Below, piece after piece: positions 1-11,931 of a stretch of DNA of 64,000 nucleotides. This DNA is from Nocardioides astragali (GTDB lineage: Bacteria > Actinomycetota > Actinomycetes > Propionibacteriales > Nocardioidaceae). The stretch covers positions 759,544 through 823,543 of the forward strand of contig NZ_JAFMZM010000003.1 of NCBI RefSeq assembly GCF_024436375.1. Direction: 5' to 3'. Every line of letters starts with the position of its first letter. Within the stretch, counting starts at the first letter, position 1. The notes beneath the pieces are model-generated. The model ran no database searches and was not told the DNA's origin. It saw nothing but the letters and a program-made list of their open reading frames with translations. The translations under genes and the position numbers were made by a program.

Positions 1-689
1 TGCACCCACGGCACCAGGAACTCGCGGGTCCACTGCGCGTTGGCCGCCCACCGGTCGCGGCGGCCGAGCAGCGGCGGCGGCTCGACCGCGATCGGCTCCA
101 GCGCGTGCTCGACCCCGATCGCGTCGAGGACGGCGCGGGCGATGTGGGCGTGCCCGTGGTGGTTGAGGTGCATCCGGTCGGTGTCCATGACGCCCGCGAT
201 GTCGACGTCGCGCATCCGCCACATGTCGACGACCGTGGCGTCGTGCCGGTCGGCGATCTCACGGACCCACTCGTTGAAGATCGCCATCCGCCCGCGCACG
301 GGCGCGTAGATCCCCTTGCCGCCCGGGTCGAAGATCGTGAACATCACGACCCGGGCGCCCGTGGCCGACAGGCGCGAGATCGCGTCGTCGTACGTCCGCG
401 CGAGGGCATCGAGGTCGACGCGCGGCCGGAGCACGTCGTTGCCTCCGCCGTGGATCGTGATCAGGTCGGGCTCCAGGGCGACAGCGTCGTCGACCTGCTC
501 GGCGACGATGGGGCCGAGCTTGCGGCCACGGATGGCGAGGTTGGCGTAGCCGAAGTCGTCGGTCTGCTGGGCGAGCACCTCGGCGACCCGGTCGGCCCAG
601 CCGCGCAGGCCGTTGGGGCGGGCCGGGTCAGGGTCGCCGACGCCCTCGGTGAAGGAGTCGCCCAGGGCGACGTAGCGGTGGAAGGTCAC
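1..689 (-). CDS. SGNH/GDSL-family hydrolase (C-terminus beyond window edge)
   Basis: The protein reads from a GTG at 689 as V-T-F-H-R-Y-V-A-L-G-D-S-F-T-E-G and runs off the left edge, so only about 229 residues are visible. GDSFTEG is block I of SGNH hydrolases (nucleophile Ser). GGNDVLRP carries the block III Asn, and DRMHLNHHGHAHIA near residue 190 is the block V Asp-x-x-His dyad. The family includes esterases, lipases and acyl hydrolases; the substrate cannot be told from sequence. There is no signal peptide, so it is probably cytoplasmic. An ATG a few bases upstream meets an in-frame stop after three codons, which supports the GTG start. It is divergent from the dCTP deaminase gene, with about 55 bp between them. 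Confidence 0.85.
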   Translation of the reverse strand, partial: MTFHRYVALGDSFTEGVGDPDPARPNGLRGWADRVAEVLAQQTDDFGYANLAIRGRKLGPIVAEQVDDAVALEPDLITIHGGGNDVLRPRVDLDALARTYDDAISRLSATGARVVMFTIFDPGGKGIYAPVRGRMAIFNEWVREIADRHDATVVDMWRMRDVDIAGVMDTDRMHLNHHGHAHIARAVLDAIGVEHALEPIAVEPPPLLGRRDRWAANAQWTREFLVPWV

Positions 690-732
690 CGCGCCATTGT
701 GGCGACCCCCGCCACGGGGCCGAAACTGAGGC

Positions 733-738
733 TAGGTT
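733..738 (+). promoter_or_regulatory. Candidate leaderless -10 element for dcd
   Basis: TAGGTT ends six bases before the GTG start of the dCTP deaminase gene, and no purine-rich ribosome binding site lies in between. This is the spacing expected of a TAnnnT -10 box driving a leaderless transcript, which is common in actinobacteria. This is inference from position and sequence only. Confidence 0.4.
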
Positions 739-744
739 TGCCGC

Positions 745-1320
745 GTGCTGCTCTCTGATCGCGACATCACCGCTGAGATCGACGCCGGCCGGATCGCGGT
801 CGACCCGTGGGATCCCCGGATGATGCAGCCGTCCAGCATCGACGTACGCCTCGACCGGTTCTTCCGCGTCTTCGAGAACCACCGCTACCCCATCATCGAC
901 CCGATGGCCGACCAGTCCGACCTGACACGGGAGGTCGAGCCGGAGGGTGACGAGCCGTTCATCCTGCACCCGGGCGAGTTCGTGCTGGGGTCGACCTACG
1001 AGATCGTCACGCTGCCCGACGACGTCGCCGCGCGCGTCGAGGGCAAGTCGTCCCTGGGGCGCCTCGGCCTGCTGACGCACGCGACCGCCGGCTTCGTCGA
1101 CCCCGGCTTCTCCGGCCACGTGACCCTCGAGCTGGCCAACGTCGCGACCCTGCCGATCAAGCTCTATCCCGGCATGAAGATCGGTCAGTTCTGCTTCTTC
1201 CGGCTCTCCTCGCCCAGCGAGCACCCCTACGGCTCGGACAAGTACGGCTCCCGCTACCAGGGCCAGCGCGGACCGACCCCGAGCCGCTCCTTCCAGAACT
1301 TCCACCGCACGCCGATCTGA
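745..1320 (+). CDS. dcd: dCTP deaminase
   Basis: A 191-residue protein, the usual length for actinobacterial Dcd. It deaminates dCTP to dUTP in dTTP synthesis. The trimer active-site signature is clear at residues about 100-135: [12 protein letters not shown], then [14 protein letters not shown], then VTLELANV with the catalytic Glu. The C-terminus ([15 protein letters not shown]) is the flexible lid that closes on the nucleotide. The Mycobacterium tuberculosis homologue is bifunctional, also hydrolysing dUTP to dUMP; this protein may be too, but I cannot decide that from sequence. It stands alone with its own probable leaderless promoter and starts at GTG. Confidence 0.95.
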   Translation: MLLSDRDITAEIDAGRIAVDPWDPRMMQPSSIDVRLDRFFRVFENHRYPIIDPMADQSDLTREVEPEGDEPFILHPGEFVLGSTYEIVTLPDDVAARVEGKSSLGRLGLLTHATAGFVDPGFSGHVTLELANVATLPIKLYPGMKIGQFCFFRLSSPSEHPYGSDKYGSRYQGQRGPTPSRSFQNFHRTPI

Positions 1321-1378
1321 CCGGCGTACGCAGGCAGGGTGAGCGCACCCCGGTTCGACAGCGCGGCGCGAGGCATGG

Positions 1379-1397
1379 TTAGGGTGGCCTAAGTTAG
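1379..1397 (+). promoter_or_regulatory. IdeR/DtxR-type iron box
   Basis: The 19-mer TTAGGGTGGCCTAAGTTAG matches the DtxR/IdeR operator consensus TTAGGTTAGSCTAACCTAA at 14 of 19 positions. It ends 33 bp before the ATG of the siderophore-binding lipoprotein gene, where it would overlap the promoter. The expected behaviour, known for the family, is repression of the downstream uptake operon by iron-loaded IdeR. Confidence 0.8.
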
Positions 1398-1430
1398 GTC
1401 ACCCTCACCACCCCTGTTCCTGGAGTTCTC

Positions 1431-2465
1431 ATGAAGCGAACCCTCGCCGCGCCCCTGGCTGCGGCCACCCTCCTCGTCGCTGCCCTCACGGGCTGCAGCA
1501 CCGGGTCCACCAGCGCCGACACCGCCGCCGAGCCGACCGCGACCACCACCGCCGACGCCGACGCCTTCCCGGTGACGATCGAGCACGCCCTGGGTGAGAC
1601 GACCATCGAGTCCGAGCCCACTCGCGTGGCCACCCTCGGCTGGACCGACCACGACCACGCCCTCGCGCTCGGGGTCGTCCCCGTCGGCGCCACCAAGATC
1701 ACCTGGGGCGGCAACGAGGCCGGGTCGACCGACTGGTTCGACGCCGCGGTCGAGGAGGCCGGCGCCGAGGCGCCCGTGCGGTACGACGACGCGGACGGCG
1801 CGCCGATCGACGAGGTCGCCGAGCTGGCGCCCGACCTGATCCTGGCCACCAACTCCGGCATCACCGAGGCGGAGTACGCCAAGCTCTCCAAGATCGCTCC
1901 GGTCGTGGCCTACCCGGAGGCGCCCTGGACCACCAACTGGCAGACCTCCCTCGAGATGGTCGGCGAGGCGCTGGGCCGCACGGCGCTGGCCGAGGAGGTC
2001 AAGGCCGACACCGAGGAGACGATCGAGCAGGCGAAGGCCGACAACCCCGAGCTCCAGGGGACCGAGCTGATCTACGGCTACCTCGCCGCGACCGACCTCT
2101 CCACGGTCGGCATGTACGCCCCCGAGGACCCGCGGGTGTCGATCCTGCGCGACTTCGGCATGGTCGACGCCCCCGCGGTCGCCGACGCCATCAAGCCCGG
2201 AGAGTTCTACGGCACCGTCTCCGCGGAGAAGGCCGGCGACCTGGACTCCGACGTCTTCATCACCTGGGTCGACTCCCCCGAGAGCGTCGAGACCATCTCC
2301 CAGGACAAGCTGCTCGGCAAGATCCCCGCGATCGCCGACGGCCACTGGTATGCCGAGACCGACAAGCAGAACGCGATGGCGTCCACCAACCCGACGCCCC
2401 TGTCGATCCCGGTGATCGTCAGCGACTTCCTGCCCCACGTCGTCGAGGCCGTCGCCGGAGCATGA
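1431..2465 (+). CDS. Iron-siderophore ABC transporter substrate-binding lipoprotein
   Basis: A 344-residue FecB/FepB-type periplasmic-binding protein. The N-terminus has a Lys-Arg start, a hydrophobic stretch and the lipobox LTGC with Cys at residue 22, so it is a lipoprotein on the outer face of the membrane. After a Thr/Ala/Asp linker the mature domain begins with the family phrase FPVTIEHALGETTIE and RVATLGW. It has the two-lobed layout of class III binding proteins, with IDEVAELAPDLILA and a long central helix. It captures a ferric-siderophore and delivers it to the two permeases that follow. GGAG lies about 7 bp before the ATG. It is the first gene of the five-gene operon controlled by the iron box. 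The exact siderophore is unknown. Confidence 0.93.
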   Translation: MKRTLAAPLAAATLLVAALTGCSTGSTSADTAAEPTATTTADADAFPVTIEHALGETTIESEPTRVATLGWTDHDHALALGVVPVGATKITWGGNEAGSTDWFDAAVEEAGAEAPVRYDDADGAPIDEVAELAPDLILATNSGITEAEYAKLSKIAPVVAYPEAPWTTNWQTSLEMVGEALGRTALAEEVKADTEETIEQAKADNPELQGTELIYGYLAATDLSTVGMYAPEDPRVSILRDFGMVDAPAVADAIKPGEFYGTVSAEKAGDLDSDVFITWVDSPESVETISQDKLLGKIPAIADGHWYAETDKQNAMASTNPTPLSIPVIVSDFLPHVVEAVAGA

Positions 2466-3496
2466 CCGCACTGGTCCCGAGCCGAGAGGACGTGACCGGG
2501 TCCACTGGGGGTGGCCCGGCACGTCGTCTCACCCTGCCGGCCAGCGCCGCGATCGTCGTCGCGGTGCTGGCCGGTGCCGGCGTGCTCTCGCTGCTCGTCG
2601 GGGCCCGTGCGGTGCCTCTCGGTGCGGTGTGGGACACAGCCCATCCCCTCCACGCGATCGTGCAGGTGCGTCTCGAGCGCACCGTCCTGGGCTTCGCGGT
2701 CGGCGCTGCCCTCGGCCTCGCCGGTGCCCTCATGCAGGGGTTGACCCGCAACCCGCTCGCCGACCCCGGCATCCTCGGCGTCAACGCGGGTGCCACCTTC
2801 GCGATGGTCGTGGGGATGACGACCCTCGGCCTCACCTCGATGGGCCAGTTCCTGCCGATGGCCTTCCTCGGCGCCGCTGTGGCCACGATCGTCGTGCACG
2901 CGATCGCCGCGCTCGGGCGCGACGGAGCCACGCCGATGAAGCTGGCCATCACCGGTGCTGCCCTCACCGCCGGACTCGCGAGCTGGACGACCGGCCTCCT
3001 GCTGGCCGACCGCAAGACCATGGAGTCCTTCCGCTTCTGGCAGGTCGGCACGATCGGCGGCCGTGGCTTCGACGTGCTCGTGACCGGACTCCCGTTCCTC
3101 GTCGTCGGCGTGCTCCTCGCGCTGGCCGGCGCGCGCCTGCTCAACACCCTCGCCCTGGGTGAGGACCTGGCTCGCGGACTCGGTCGGCGTACGACCCGCG
3201 ACCGGCTCGTGATCGCGCTCGCCATCGTGCTGCTGGCCGGCACGGCGACAGCGCTGGCCGGGCCGATCGCGTTCGTCGGCCTGGTCGTCCCCCACGTGGT
3301 GCGCAGCCTCGTCGGTCCCGACCACACCAGGGTGCTGCCGTTCTCGATGCTGGCCGGTGCGTCGCTGGTGGTCGCCGCCGACACCGTCGGCCGCGTCGTC
3401 CTGCCGCCCGCGGAGATCCAGGTCGGGGTCATGGCCGCCGTCGTCGGGGTGCCCGTCTTCCTCGCTCTGATCCGCCGCACCGGGAGGGCACTGTGA
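2462..3496 (+). CDS. FecCD-type iron-siderophore permease, subunit 1
   Basis: A 344-residue polytopic protein of the BtuC/FecCD family with about nine to ten membrane segments. Diagnostic phrases are LMQGLTRNPLADPGILGVNAGA in the first third, a GRRTTRDRL-like cytoplasmic coupling loop and PIAFVGLVVPHVVR towards the end. The ATG overlaps the stop of the binding-protein gene (ATGA), so the two are translationally coupled. It pairs with the next gene to form the heterodimeric channel of the importer. Confidence 0.93.
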   Translation: MTALVPSREDVTGSTGGGPARRLTLPASAAIVVAVLAGAGVLSLLVGARAVPLGAVWDTAHPLHAIVQVRLERTVLGFAVGAALGLAGALMQGLTRNPLADPGILGVNAGATFAMVVGMTTLGLTSMGQFLPMAFLGAAVATIVVHAIAALGRDGATPMKLAITGAALTAGLASWTTGLLLADRKTMESFRFWQVGTIGGRGFDVLVTGLPFLVVGVLLALAGARLLNTLALGEDLARGLGRRTTRDRLVIALAIVLLAGTATALAGPIAFVGLVVPHVVRSLVGPDHTRVLPFSMLAGASLVVAADTVGRVVLPPAEIQVGVMAAVVGVPVFLALIRRTGRAL

Positions 3497-4569
3497 CCGT
3501 GACCCTCGACCCGCCCGTGACCACCGAGGCGCCCCAGCGGGATGCCCGCGACGTCGTACGCCGGGCGCGGCAGGCCCCGATCCGGCACCGTCGCCGCCTG
3601 GTCGCCGGCCTCGTCCTCGCCGTGGTCGGTGCCTTCGCCGCCCGCGTGCTGCTGGGCGACTACACCGTCACCATCCCCGACTTCGTGCGCATCCTGGGAG
3701 GCGAGCAGATCCCCGGCGCCACCTACATCGTCATGGAGTCCAAGCTCCCCCGCGCCGTGCTCTCGGTGCTCGTCGGACTGGCCTTCGGCATCGGCGGCGC
3801 GATCTTCCAGACCACCCTCCGCAACCCGCTCGCCAGCCCCGACATCGTCGGCGTCAGCCTCGGGGCCAGCGCCGCGGCGGTGTCCGCGATCGCACTCGCC
3901 GGGTGGACGGGGTGGTCGGTCTCGCTCGCCGCGGTCGTCGGCGCCGTCGGCGTCGCGCTCGCCGTGCGGATGGTCGCCGGTGACCACGGAGGCTTCCGTC
4001 TCGTCCTGGCCGGCATCGGCCTCGCAGCCGCCATGCAGTCGGTGATCCAGTACGTCTTCACGCGCGTCGACGAGTGGGACGTCCAGCTCGTGCTGCGCTG
4101 GCTCACCGGCAGCGTCAACGGTGTCGACTGGCCGACCATCGGGCTGCTCGCCGTCGTGCTGGGGGCGCTCCTGCCCGCGACGGCCTGGGCCGCCCGCTCG
4201 CTCGAGGTCACCGAGCTCGGCGACGACACGGCTCGCGGGCTCGGCCTCGGGCGCGGTCGGACCGACCTGCTGATGCTCCTCGGCGTCCTCCTCGTCGCCG
4301 TCGGTGTGGCCGCCGCGGGCCCCGTGGCGTTCGTCGCCTTCCTGTCCGGGCCGATCGCGCGCGCCCTCAACGGCGGGCGTACGACGTTGCTCGCCGCCGG
4401 ACTCGTCGGTGCGGTGATCGTGCTGGCCGGTGACCATGCCGGCGCCTACGCCTTCGCCGACCTCAACCTGCCCGTCGGGGTCGTCACCGGCGCCTTCGGC
4501 GCACCGTTCCTGCTCTGGCTGCTCGCCCGCGGCCCCCTCAATGGACACCGTGGAAGGAGGGCGGCATGA
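3493..4569 (+). CDS. FecCD-type iron-siderophore permease, subunit 2
   Basis: A 358-residue FecCD-family permease. A positively charged N-terminal stretch (RRARQAPIRHRRR) precedes the first membrane segment, as expected for a cytoplasmic N-terminus. Conserved phrases are FQTTLRNPLASPDIVGVSLGAS, TARGLGLGRGRTD in the coupling loop and AGPVAFVAFLSGPIAR. It starts at GTG in a GTGA overlap with the preceding permease and ends in an ATGA overlap with the ATPase. Known family role: the second half of the transmembrane channel. Confidence 0.93.
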   Translation: MTVTLDPPVTTEAPQRDARDVVRRARQAPIRHRRRLVAGLVLAVVGAFAARVLLGDYTVTIPDFVRILGGEQIPGATYIVMESKLPRAVLSVLVGLAFGIGGAIFQTTLRNPLASPDIVGVSLGASAAAVSAIALAGWTGWSVSLAAVVGAVGVALAVRMVAGDHGGFRLVLAGIGLAAAMQSVIQYVFTRVDEWDVQLVLRWLTGSVNGVDWPTIGLLAVVLGALLPATAWAARSLEVTELGDDTARGLGLGRGRTDLLMLLGVLLVAVGVAAAGPVAFVAFLSGPIARALNGGRTTLLAAGLVGAVIVLAGDHAGAYAFADLNLPVGVVTGAFGAPFLLWLLARGPLNGHRGRRAA

Positions 4570-5426
4570 CCGCCACTGCGACCCCGCTCACCGCAGCGGC
4601 CACCACGGCCCGGCTGGAGGCGAGCGCCCTGACGCTCGGCTACACCGACACCGCCGTCGTACGCGACCTGGACCTGCAGGTCCCGCACGGCAAGGTGACC
4701 GTGATCGTCGGCGCCAACGCGTGCGGGAAGTCCACCCTGCTCCGTGGCCTGGCCCGGCTCCTGCGTCCGCGCTCGGGCTCGGTGCTGCTGGACGGTGAGG
4801 CCATCCACCGGCTGCCGACCAAGCAGGTCGCCCGCACGCTCGGCCTGCTCCCGCAGAACCCCATCGCCCCCGAGGGCGTCACCGTGACGGACCTGGTCGG
4901 TCGCGGCAGGCACCCGCACCACGGTGCGTTCGGGCGCTGGACGCACGAGGACGAGGAGGCGGTCGCGGAGGCGCTCACCCTGACCGACACGCTCGGGCTG
5001 GCCGACCGCGTCGTCGACGAGCTCTCCGGGGGACAGCGCCAGCGCGTGTGGATCGCGATGGCGCTCGCCCAGGGCACCGACCTGCTCCTGCTCGACGAGC
5101 CGACGACCTACCTCGACGTCGCCCACCAGGTCGAGATGCTCGACCTGCTCGCCGAGCTCAACGCCCGGCGCGGCACCACGATCGTGATGGTGCTCCACGA
5201 CCTCAATCTCTCCGCCCGCTACGCCGACCACCTGGTCGCGCTGCACACCGGCCGCATCGTGGCCGAGGGGACGCCGCGAGAGGTGGTCACCGAGGACGTG
5301 GTCCGGACCGTCTTCGGGCTCGACAATCGCGTGATCGAGGACCCCGTCTCGCACACCCCGCTCGTGATCCCCGTGGGCCGCCACGGGTGTCGACAGGCTC
5401 CACCAGCGACCAAGGAGAACCGATGA
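4566..5426 (+). CDS. Iron-siderophore ABC transporter ATP-binding protein
   Basis: A 286-residue FecE/FepC-type ATPase. Walker A is GANACGKST near residue 50, the signature LSGGQRQRVWIAMALAQG near 152, Walker B LLLLDEPTTYLD near 172, and the H-loop HDLN near 210. It powers the importer formed with the two preceding permeases. GGAGG lies just before the ATG, which overlaps the preceding stop. The last dozen residues (CRQAPPATKENR) look unlike the family's usual short tail and are encoded by a dispersed-repeat-like sequence at 5386-5404. Confidence 0.93.
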   Translation: MTATATPLTAAATTARLEASALTLGYTDTAVVRDLDLQVPHGKVTVIVGANACGKSTLLRGLARLLRPRSGSVLLDGEAIHRLPTKQVARTLGLLPQNPIAPEGVTVTDLVGRGRHPHHGAFGRWTHEDEEAVAEALTLTDTLGLADRVVDELSGGQRQRVWIAMALAQGTDLLLLDEPTTYLDVAHQVEMLDLLAELNARRGTTIVMVLHDLNLSARYADHLVALHTGRIVAEGTPREVVTEDVVRTVFGLDNRVIEDPVSHTPLVIPVGRHGCRQAPPATKENR

Positions 5427-6361
5427 CCATGACGTCCGCCGTACTGCCGATGCTGCTCGCTGAGGTCGAGGTGGTGTCCGTCGAGCGGCTCAGCCCGACC
5501 TTCGTCCGCGTCGAGCTGGGCGGACCCGAGCTGGCCCACTTCGGCGTCGAGGGTGCGCGGTACGACCAGCGCATCAAGCTGATCCTCCCCGACCCCGACA
5601 CCGGCGGCCTCACGTCGACCGAGGGCGCCGACGAGTCCTGGCTGGCGACCTGGCTCGACCGGCCGGTCACCGAGCGCGGCCACATGCGGACCTACACGGT
5701 CCGCGACGTGCGCGGCTCCGGCGAGCAGACGACCCTCGTCGTCGACATGGTGCTCCACCTCGAGGGTGACCTGGTCGGACCCGGCTCCTCGTGGGCCTCG
5801 CAGGCGGCTCCCGGTGACCGCATCGTGGTGCTCGGTCCGCGGCGCGGCTATCCCTACGGCGGCATCGAGTTCACACCGCCGCCCGGGGCCGACCTGCTGC
5901 TGGTCGGTGACGAGACGGCCGTGCCCGCGATCTGCACGGTCCTCGAGCAGCTGGCCGACGATGCCCGCGGCAAGGCCTTCCTCGAGGTCCCGGTCGCGGC
6001 CGACGTACAGGCCGTACGTCCTCCTGCCGGTGTCGACGTCGTCTGGCTGGCCCGCGAGGGTGCTGAGCTCGGCGCCGGGCTGCACGACGCGGTGGTGGCG
6101 CACCTGGGCATCCCGGGTGCCACTGTCGAGGTGGCGCCCGATGAGGTGGATCCCGATCTGTGGGAGACGCCGTTCTACTCCTCCTCCGGTGAGGAGGTAC
6201 CGGGAGGCGTCGTCGGGGTGGGCGGCACCTACGCCTGGATCGCGGGGGAGTCGAAGGTCGTCACCGGCCTGCGCCGGCACCTGGTCAACGAGCTGGGCTT
6301 CGATCGCAGCCAGGTGGCCTTCATGGGCTACTGGCGCCGCGGCGTGGCCATGAAGTCCTGA
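5423..6361 (+). CDS. Siderophore-interacting protein (FAD-dependent ferric-siderophore reductase)
   Basis: A 312-residue member of the SIP/ViuB family. The N-terminal FAD-binding barrel holds RTYTVRDVRG near residue 90, the R-x-Y-[ST] flavin-binding motif, and the C-terminal NAD(P)H-binding domain ends with WIAGESKVVTGLRRHL and the family-typical GYWRRG. Known role: reductive release of iron from imported ferric-siderophores in the cytosol. The start is the ATG at 5423: AAGGAG lies five bases upstream and it overlaps the ATPase stop as ATGA. Longer readings in this frame would intrude on the ATPase gene. It is the last gene of the IdeR-controlled operon; no siderophore biosynthesis gene is in the window, so import may serve xenosiderophores. 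Confidence 0.93.
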   Translation: MTMTSAVLPMLLAEVEVVSVERLSPTFVRVELGGPELAHFGVEGARYDQRIKLILPDPDTGGLTSTEGADESWLATWLDRPVTERGHMRTYTVRDVRGSGEQTTLVVDMVLHLEGDLVGPGSSWASQAAPGDRIVVLGPRRGYPYGGIEFTPPPGADLLLVGDETAVPAICTVLEQLADDARGKAFLEVPVAADVQAVRPPAGVDVVWLAREGAELGAGLHDAVVAHLGIPGATVEVAPDEVDPDLWETPFYSSSGEEVPGGVVGVGGTYAWIAGESKVVTGLRRHLVNELGFDRSQVAFMGYWRRGVAMKS

Positions 6362-6405
6362 CCGGAGTCCTGGCCGCGGCGCCCTGTCTCTTTCTGCGTG
6401 GTGCG

Positions 6406-6498
6406 TCAGCGGCGCTTGGGCGTGCGGGGCGAGTAGCGCACGCGCTCGGCGATGCGGTGGCGTGCGATGAGCTCGATGTCGGTGAGTGCCTCGTACAT
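6406..6498 (-). CDS. 30-residue basic microprotein
   Basis: Reads MYEALTDIELIARHRI then AERVRYSPRTPKRR and stop. It has a strong ribosome binding site (AGGAAGGAG) about eight bases before the ATG and lies 34 bp downstream of the DUF4097 gene on the same strand, so it is likely its last operon partner. The first half is amphipathic, the tail strongly basic. I do not recognise a family; the good Shine-Dalgarno and the operon position are the main support. Confidence 0.55.
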   Translation of the reverse strand: MYEALTDIELIARHRIAERVRYSPRTPKRR

Positions 6499-6532
6499 GG
6501 TCGTGCTCCTTCCTGCTGGGAGATCGGTGTGG

Positions 6533-7381
6533 TCAGCTCTGGTGGAGGGTGACGTCGCCCGAGGCCGTGGTGGCGCGGACCTCGAGGTAGGGCTGGTCGG
6601 CGGCGGGCTCGCCGGTCTGGGGGAGGTTGGAGGCGATACGGCCGCTCGCGGTGCGGACGTCGGTCCACACGGGGGTCCCGGGAAGCACGCCGATCCTGAC
6701 GTCGCCGCTGGCGGTCTTGGCGGTGACCCGGCCGGAGGCGGCCTCCGCGATCACCAGGTCGCCGGACCCCGTGGTGAAGAGGACCTCTCCTGCGAGCGTG
6801 CCCACCTGGGCGTCGCCCGAGCCGGTCTTGATGGCGAGCTCGCCCCCGGCGCCGTCGATGCGTACGTCGCCACTTCCCGTGCTGACCAGCAAATCCGAGT
6901 CGGCACGGTTGACGCGGATGTCGCCCGAGCCGGACTTGATGCGGGCGTCGCCGGCCAGGTGCTCGGCGACCAGGTCACCGGAGCCCGACTGCACGACGGT
7001 GTCCCCGTCGACCACGTCGAGCGAGACGTCGCCCGAGCCGGTGTCGACGTGGGTGTCGGCGAACCGGCCGTGCGTGGCTACGTCGCTGCTGCCGACCTTG
7101 ACGGCGAGGCCGCTCGCGACCGGGACCTCGACGACGATCTCGGCGCGGGGGTCCTTGCCGAAGATGCCGCCCGACCGGGAGGGGGCGATGATCGCGATGC
7201 GGCGAGGACCGCGTCCGTCGGCGAGGTCGCGCACGTCGTACTCCTCGGCGCGCTCGCCGGTGATGCGGACGGTGGTCTCGGTGGTGTCGGTGGCGGTCAC
7301 CTCGACCCGGCCGCGGCCGTTCTCGACGTAGAGGTCGATCGGCTCGGGGGTGTCGAAGCTGACGTCCAGCTGGTTGCTCAT
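6533..7381 (-). CDS. DUF4097-family beta-helix protein
   Basis: 282 residues with a short repeated strand motif of the type TGSGDV or SGSGDL, appearing about eight times between residues 110 and 275. This is typical of the DUF4097/adhesin-like right-handed beta-helix. There is no signal peptide or membrane segment, so it is probably cytoplasmic. The biochemical role of the family is not established. It lies 104 bp downstream of the ribbon-helix-helix gene on the same strand and is followed by the 30-residue ORF, suggesting one transcript controlled by the operator at 8040-8081. Confidence 0.85.
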   Translation of the reverse strand: MSNQLDVSFDTPEPIDLYVENGRGRVEVTATDTTETTVRITGERAEEYDVRDLADGRGPRRIAIIAPSRSGGIFGKDPRAEIVVEVPVASGLAVKVGSSDVATHGRFADTHVDTGSGDVSLDVVDGDTVVQSGSGDLVAEHLAGDARIKSGSGDIRVNRADSDLLVSTGSGDVRIDGAGGELAIKTGSGDAQVGTLAGEVLFTTGSGDLVIAEAASGRVTAKTASGDVRIGVLPGTPVWTDVRTASGRIASNLPQTGEPAADQPYLEVRATTASGDVTLHQS

Positions 7382-7485
7382 CGGTGTCTCCGGTCTCGTT
7401 CGGGGTGTGTTCGTCCGACGGGCCGGCGGGTGCCGGTCCGCTGTGGGGCGGTGGGTGGTGGCCGGTCAGGACCGGCCGGGATCGG

Positions 7486-8037
7486 TCAGAGCCAGCCGGT
7501 CATCCGGCGGGGGTTGCCCTGCTTGCGGTTGGCGGCGAAGGGGTCGTAGCCCACGAAGGGGATGCTGCTCAGGTCGACGTCGATGTTGATCGCGTGCTCG
7601 TTGGTCGCCGCGCGCACGACGCCGACCATCCAGGTGTTGAGGCTCTGGCCGGCCGCGGCCGCCTTCTCCTCGGCCCGTGCCTTGACGGCCTCCGGGATGC
7701 GCAGCGTGATCCTGGCCAGGTCGCCGTCGTCCTCGTCGGGGACCGGCGGTGCCGGCGGCGGGGGCGGCGCGGGAACCGGGCTCGGCGGCGCCATCTCGAC
7801 GACGAAGTCGAGCTCGCGACCCACGAGGCGTACGTCGACGCTGCCCTCGGGCAGCTCCGCGGTGATCTCGGCGGCGGCGTGGGAGATCGCCTCCATCAGC
7901 GCCAGCCGCGCGCTGGGGTCGAGCGCGTACGCCAGCCGCTCGGCCGCCTGCTTGAGGTCGTCGCTGCCTGCCTCGGCCGCGGCGACCAGGTCGCGGCGGA
8001 GGGTGTCGACGTAGGGGGTGATGTCCATGCGCACCAT
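7486..8037 (-). CDS. Ribbon-helix-helix (HicB/Arc-like) transcriptional regulator
   Basis: 183 residues. The N-terminal half (about 1-85) is alpha-helical with RLALMEAISHAAAEITAEL; a Pro-rich linker of roughly 20 residues follows. The C-terminal part carries ARITLRIPEAVKARAEEKAA and GQSLNTWMV, a ribbon-helix-helix DNA-binding fold in which the first strand reads the major groove. No HicA toxin gene is adjacent, so despite its HicB-like domain it is probably an autoregulator of this operon. The start is the ATG at 8037; a second in-frame ATG three codons later is possible. The dyad operator lies immediately upstream. Confidence 0.8.
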   Translation of the reverse strand: MVRMDITPYVDTLRRDLVAAAEAGSDDLKQAAERLAYALDPSARLALMEAISHAAAEITAELPEGSVDVRLVGRELDFVVEMAPPSPVPAPPPPPAPPVPDEDDGDLARITLRIPEAVKARAEEKAAAAGQSLNTWMVGVVRAATNEHAINIDVDLSSIPFVGYDPFAANRKQGNPRRMTGWL

Positions 8038-8039
8038 TC

Positions 8040-8081
8040 TGACATCACAGTGATGTCATGTCAAGCATTGAGTGATGTCAA
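8040..8081 (-). promoter_or_regulatory. Dyad operator and promoter of the RHH-DUF4097 operon
   Basis: 8040-8058 is a perfect dyad, TGACATCAC-A-GTGATGTCA. Half-site copies recur at 8059-8064 (TGTCAA) and 8072-8081 (GTGATGTCAA). Read on the minus strand, TTGACA at 8081-8076 and TGACAT at 8058-8053 are 17 bp apart, so the dyad would cover the -10 element and the start site, leaving a very short leader. This layout fits autorepression by the ribbon-helix-helix protein; binding is inferred. Confidence 0.65.
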
Positions 8082-8236
8082 CTAGCGTCGTGATGACGTC
8101 ATCCCGCCCACGGCGAGCTCCGCCCGCACGGCCCGTGGGTCAACTCAGGCGGACCGTGGGCCCCTTGACGCGCGGCATGCTGCGCGACCAGCGGCCGCGA
8201 GGCTGTCCCAGTGTGCTGATTCGTCCCGCCCGAATG

Positions 8237-11803
<3,567 letters not shown>

Positions 11804-11931
11804 GAGGGGGTGCTCCTCGGTCGGGGCGTACAGAGCCGGAGCATATGGCTGCCCGACGGGCAGGCGGCAGGGCTCACACGAGTGAGATGAATCCTACCCG
11901 CAGGTAACTTCAACCGGGAGCGGTGGTGCGA

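Noticed and set aside
7486..8037. HicAB toxin-antitoxin system
   Set aside because: The RHH domain is HicB-like, but no HicA-sized gene lies on either side; the neighbour is DUF4097.
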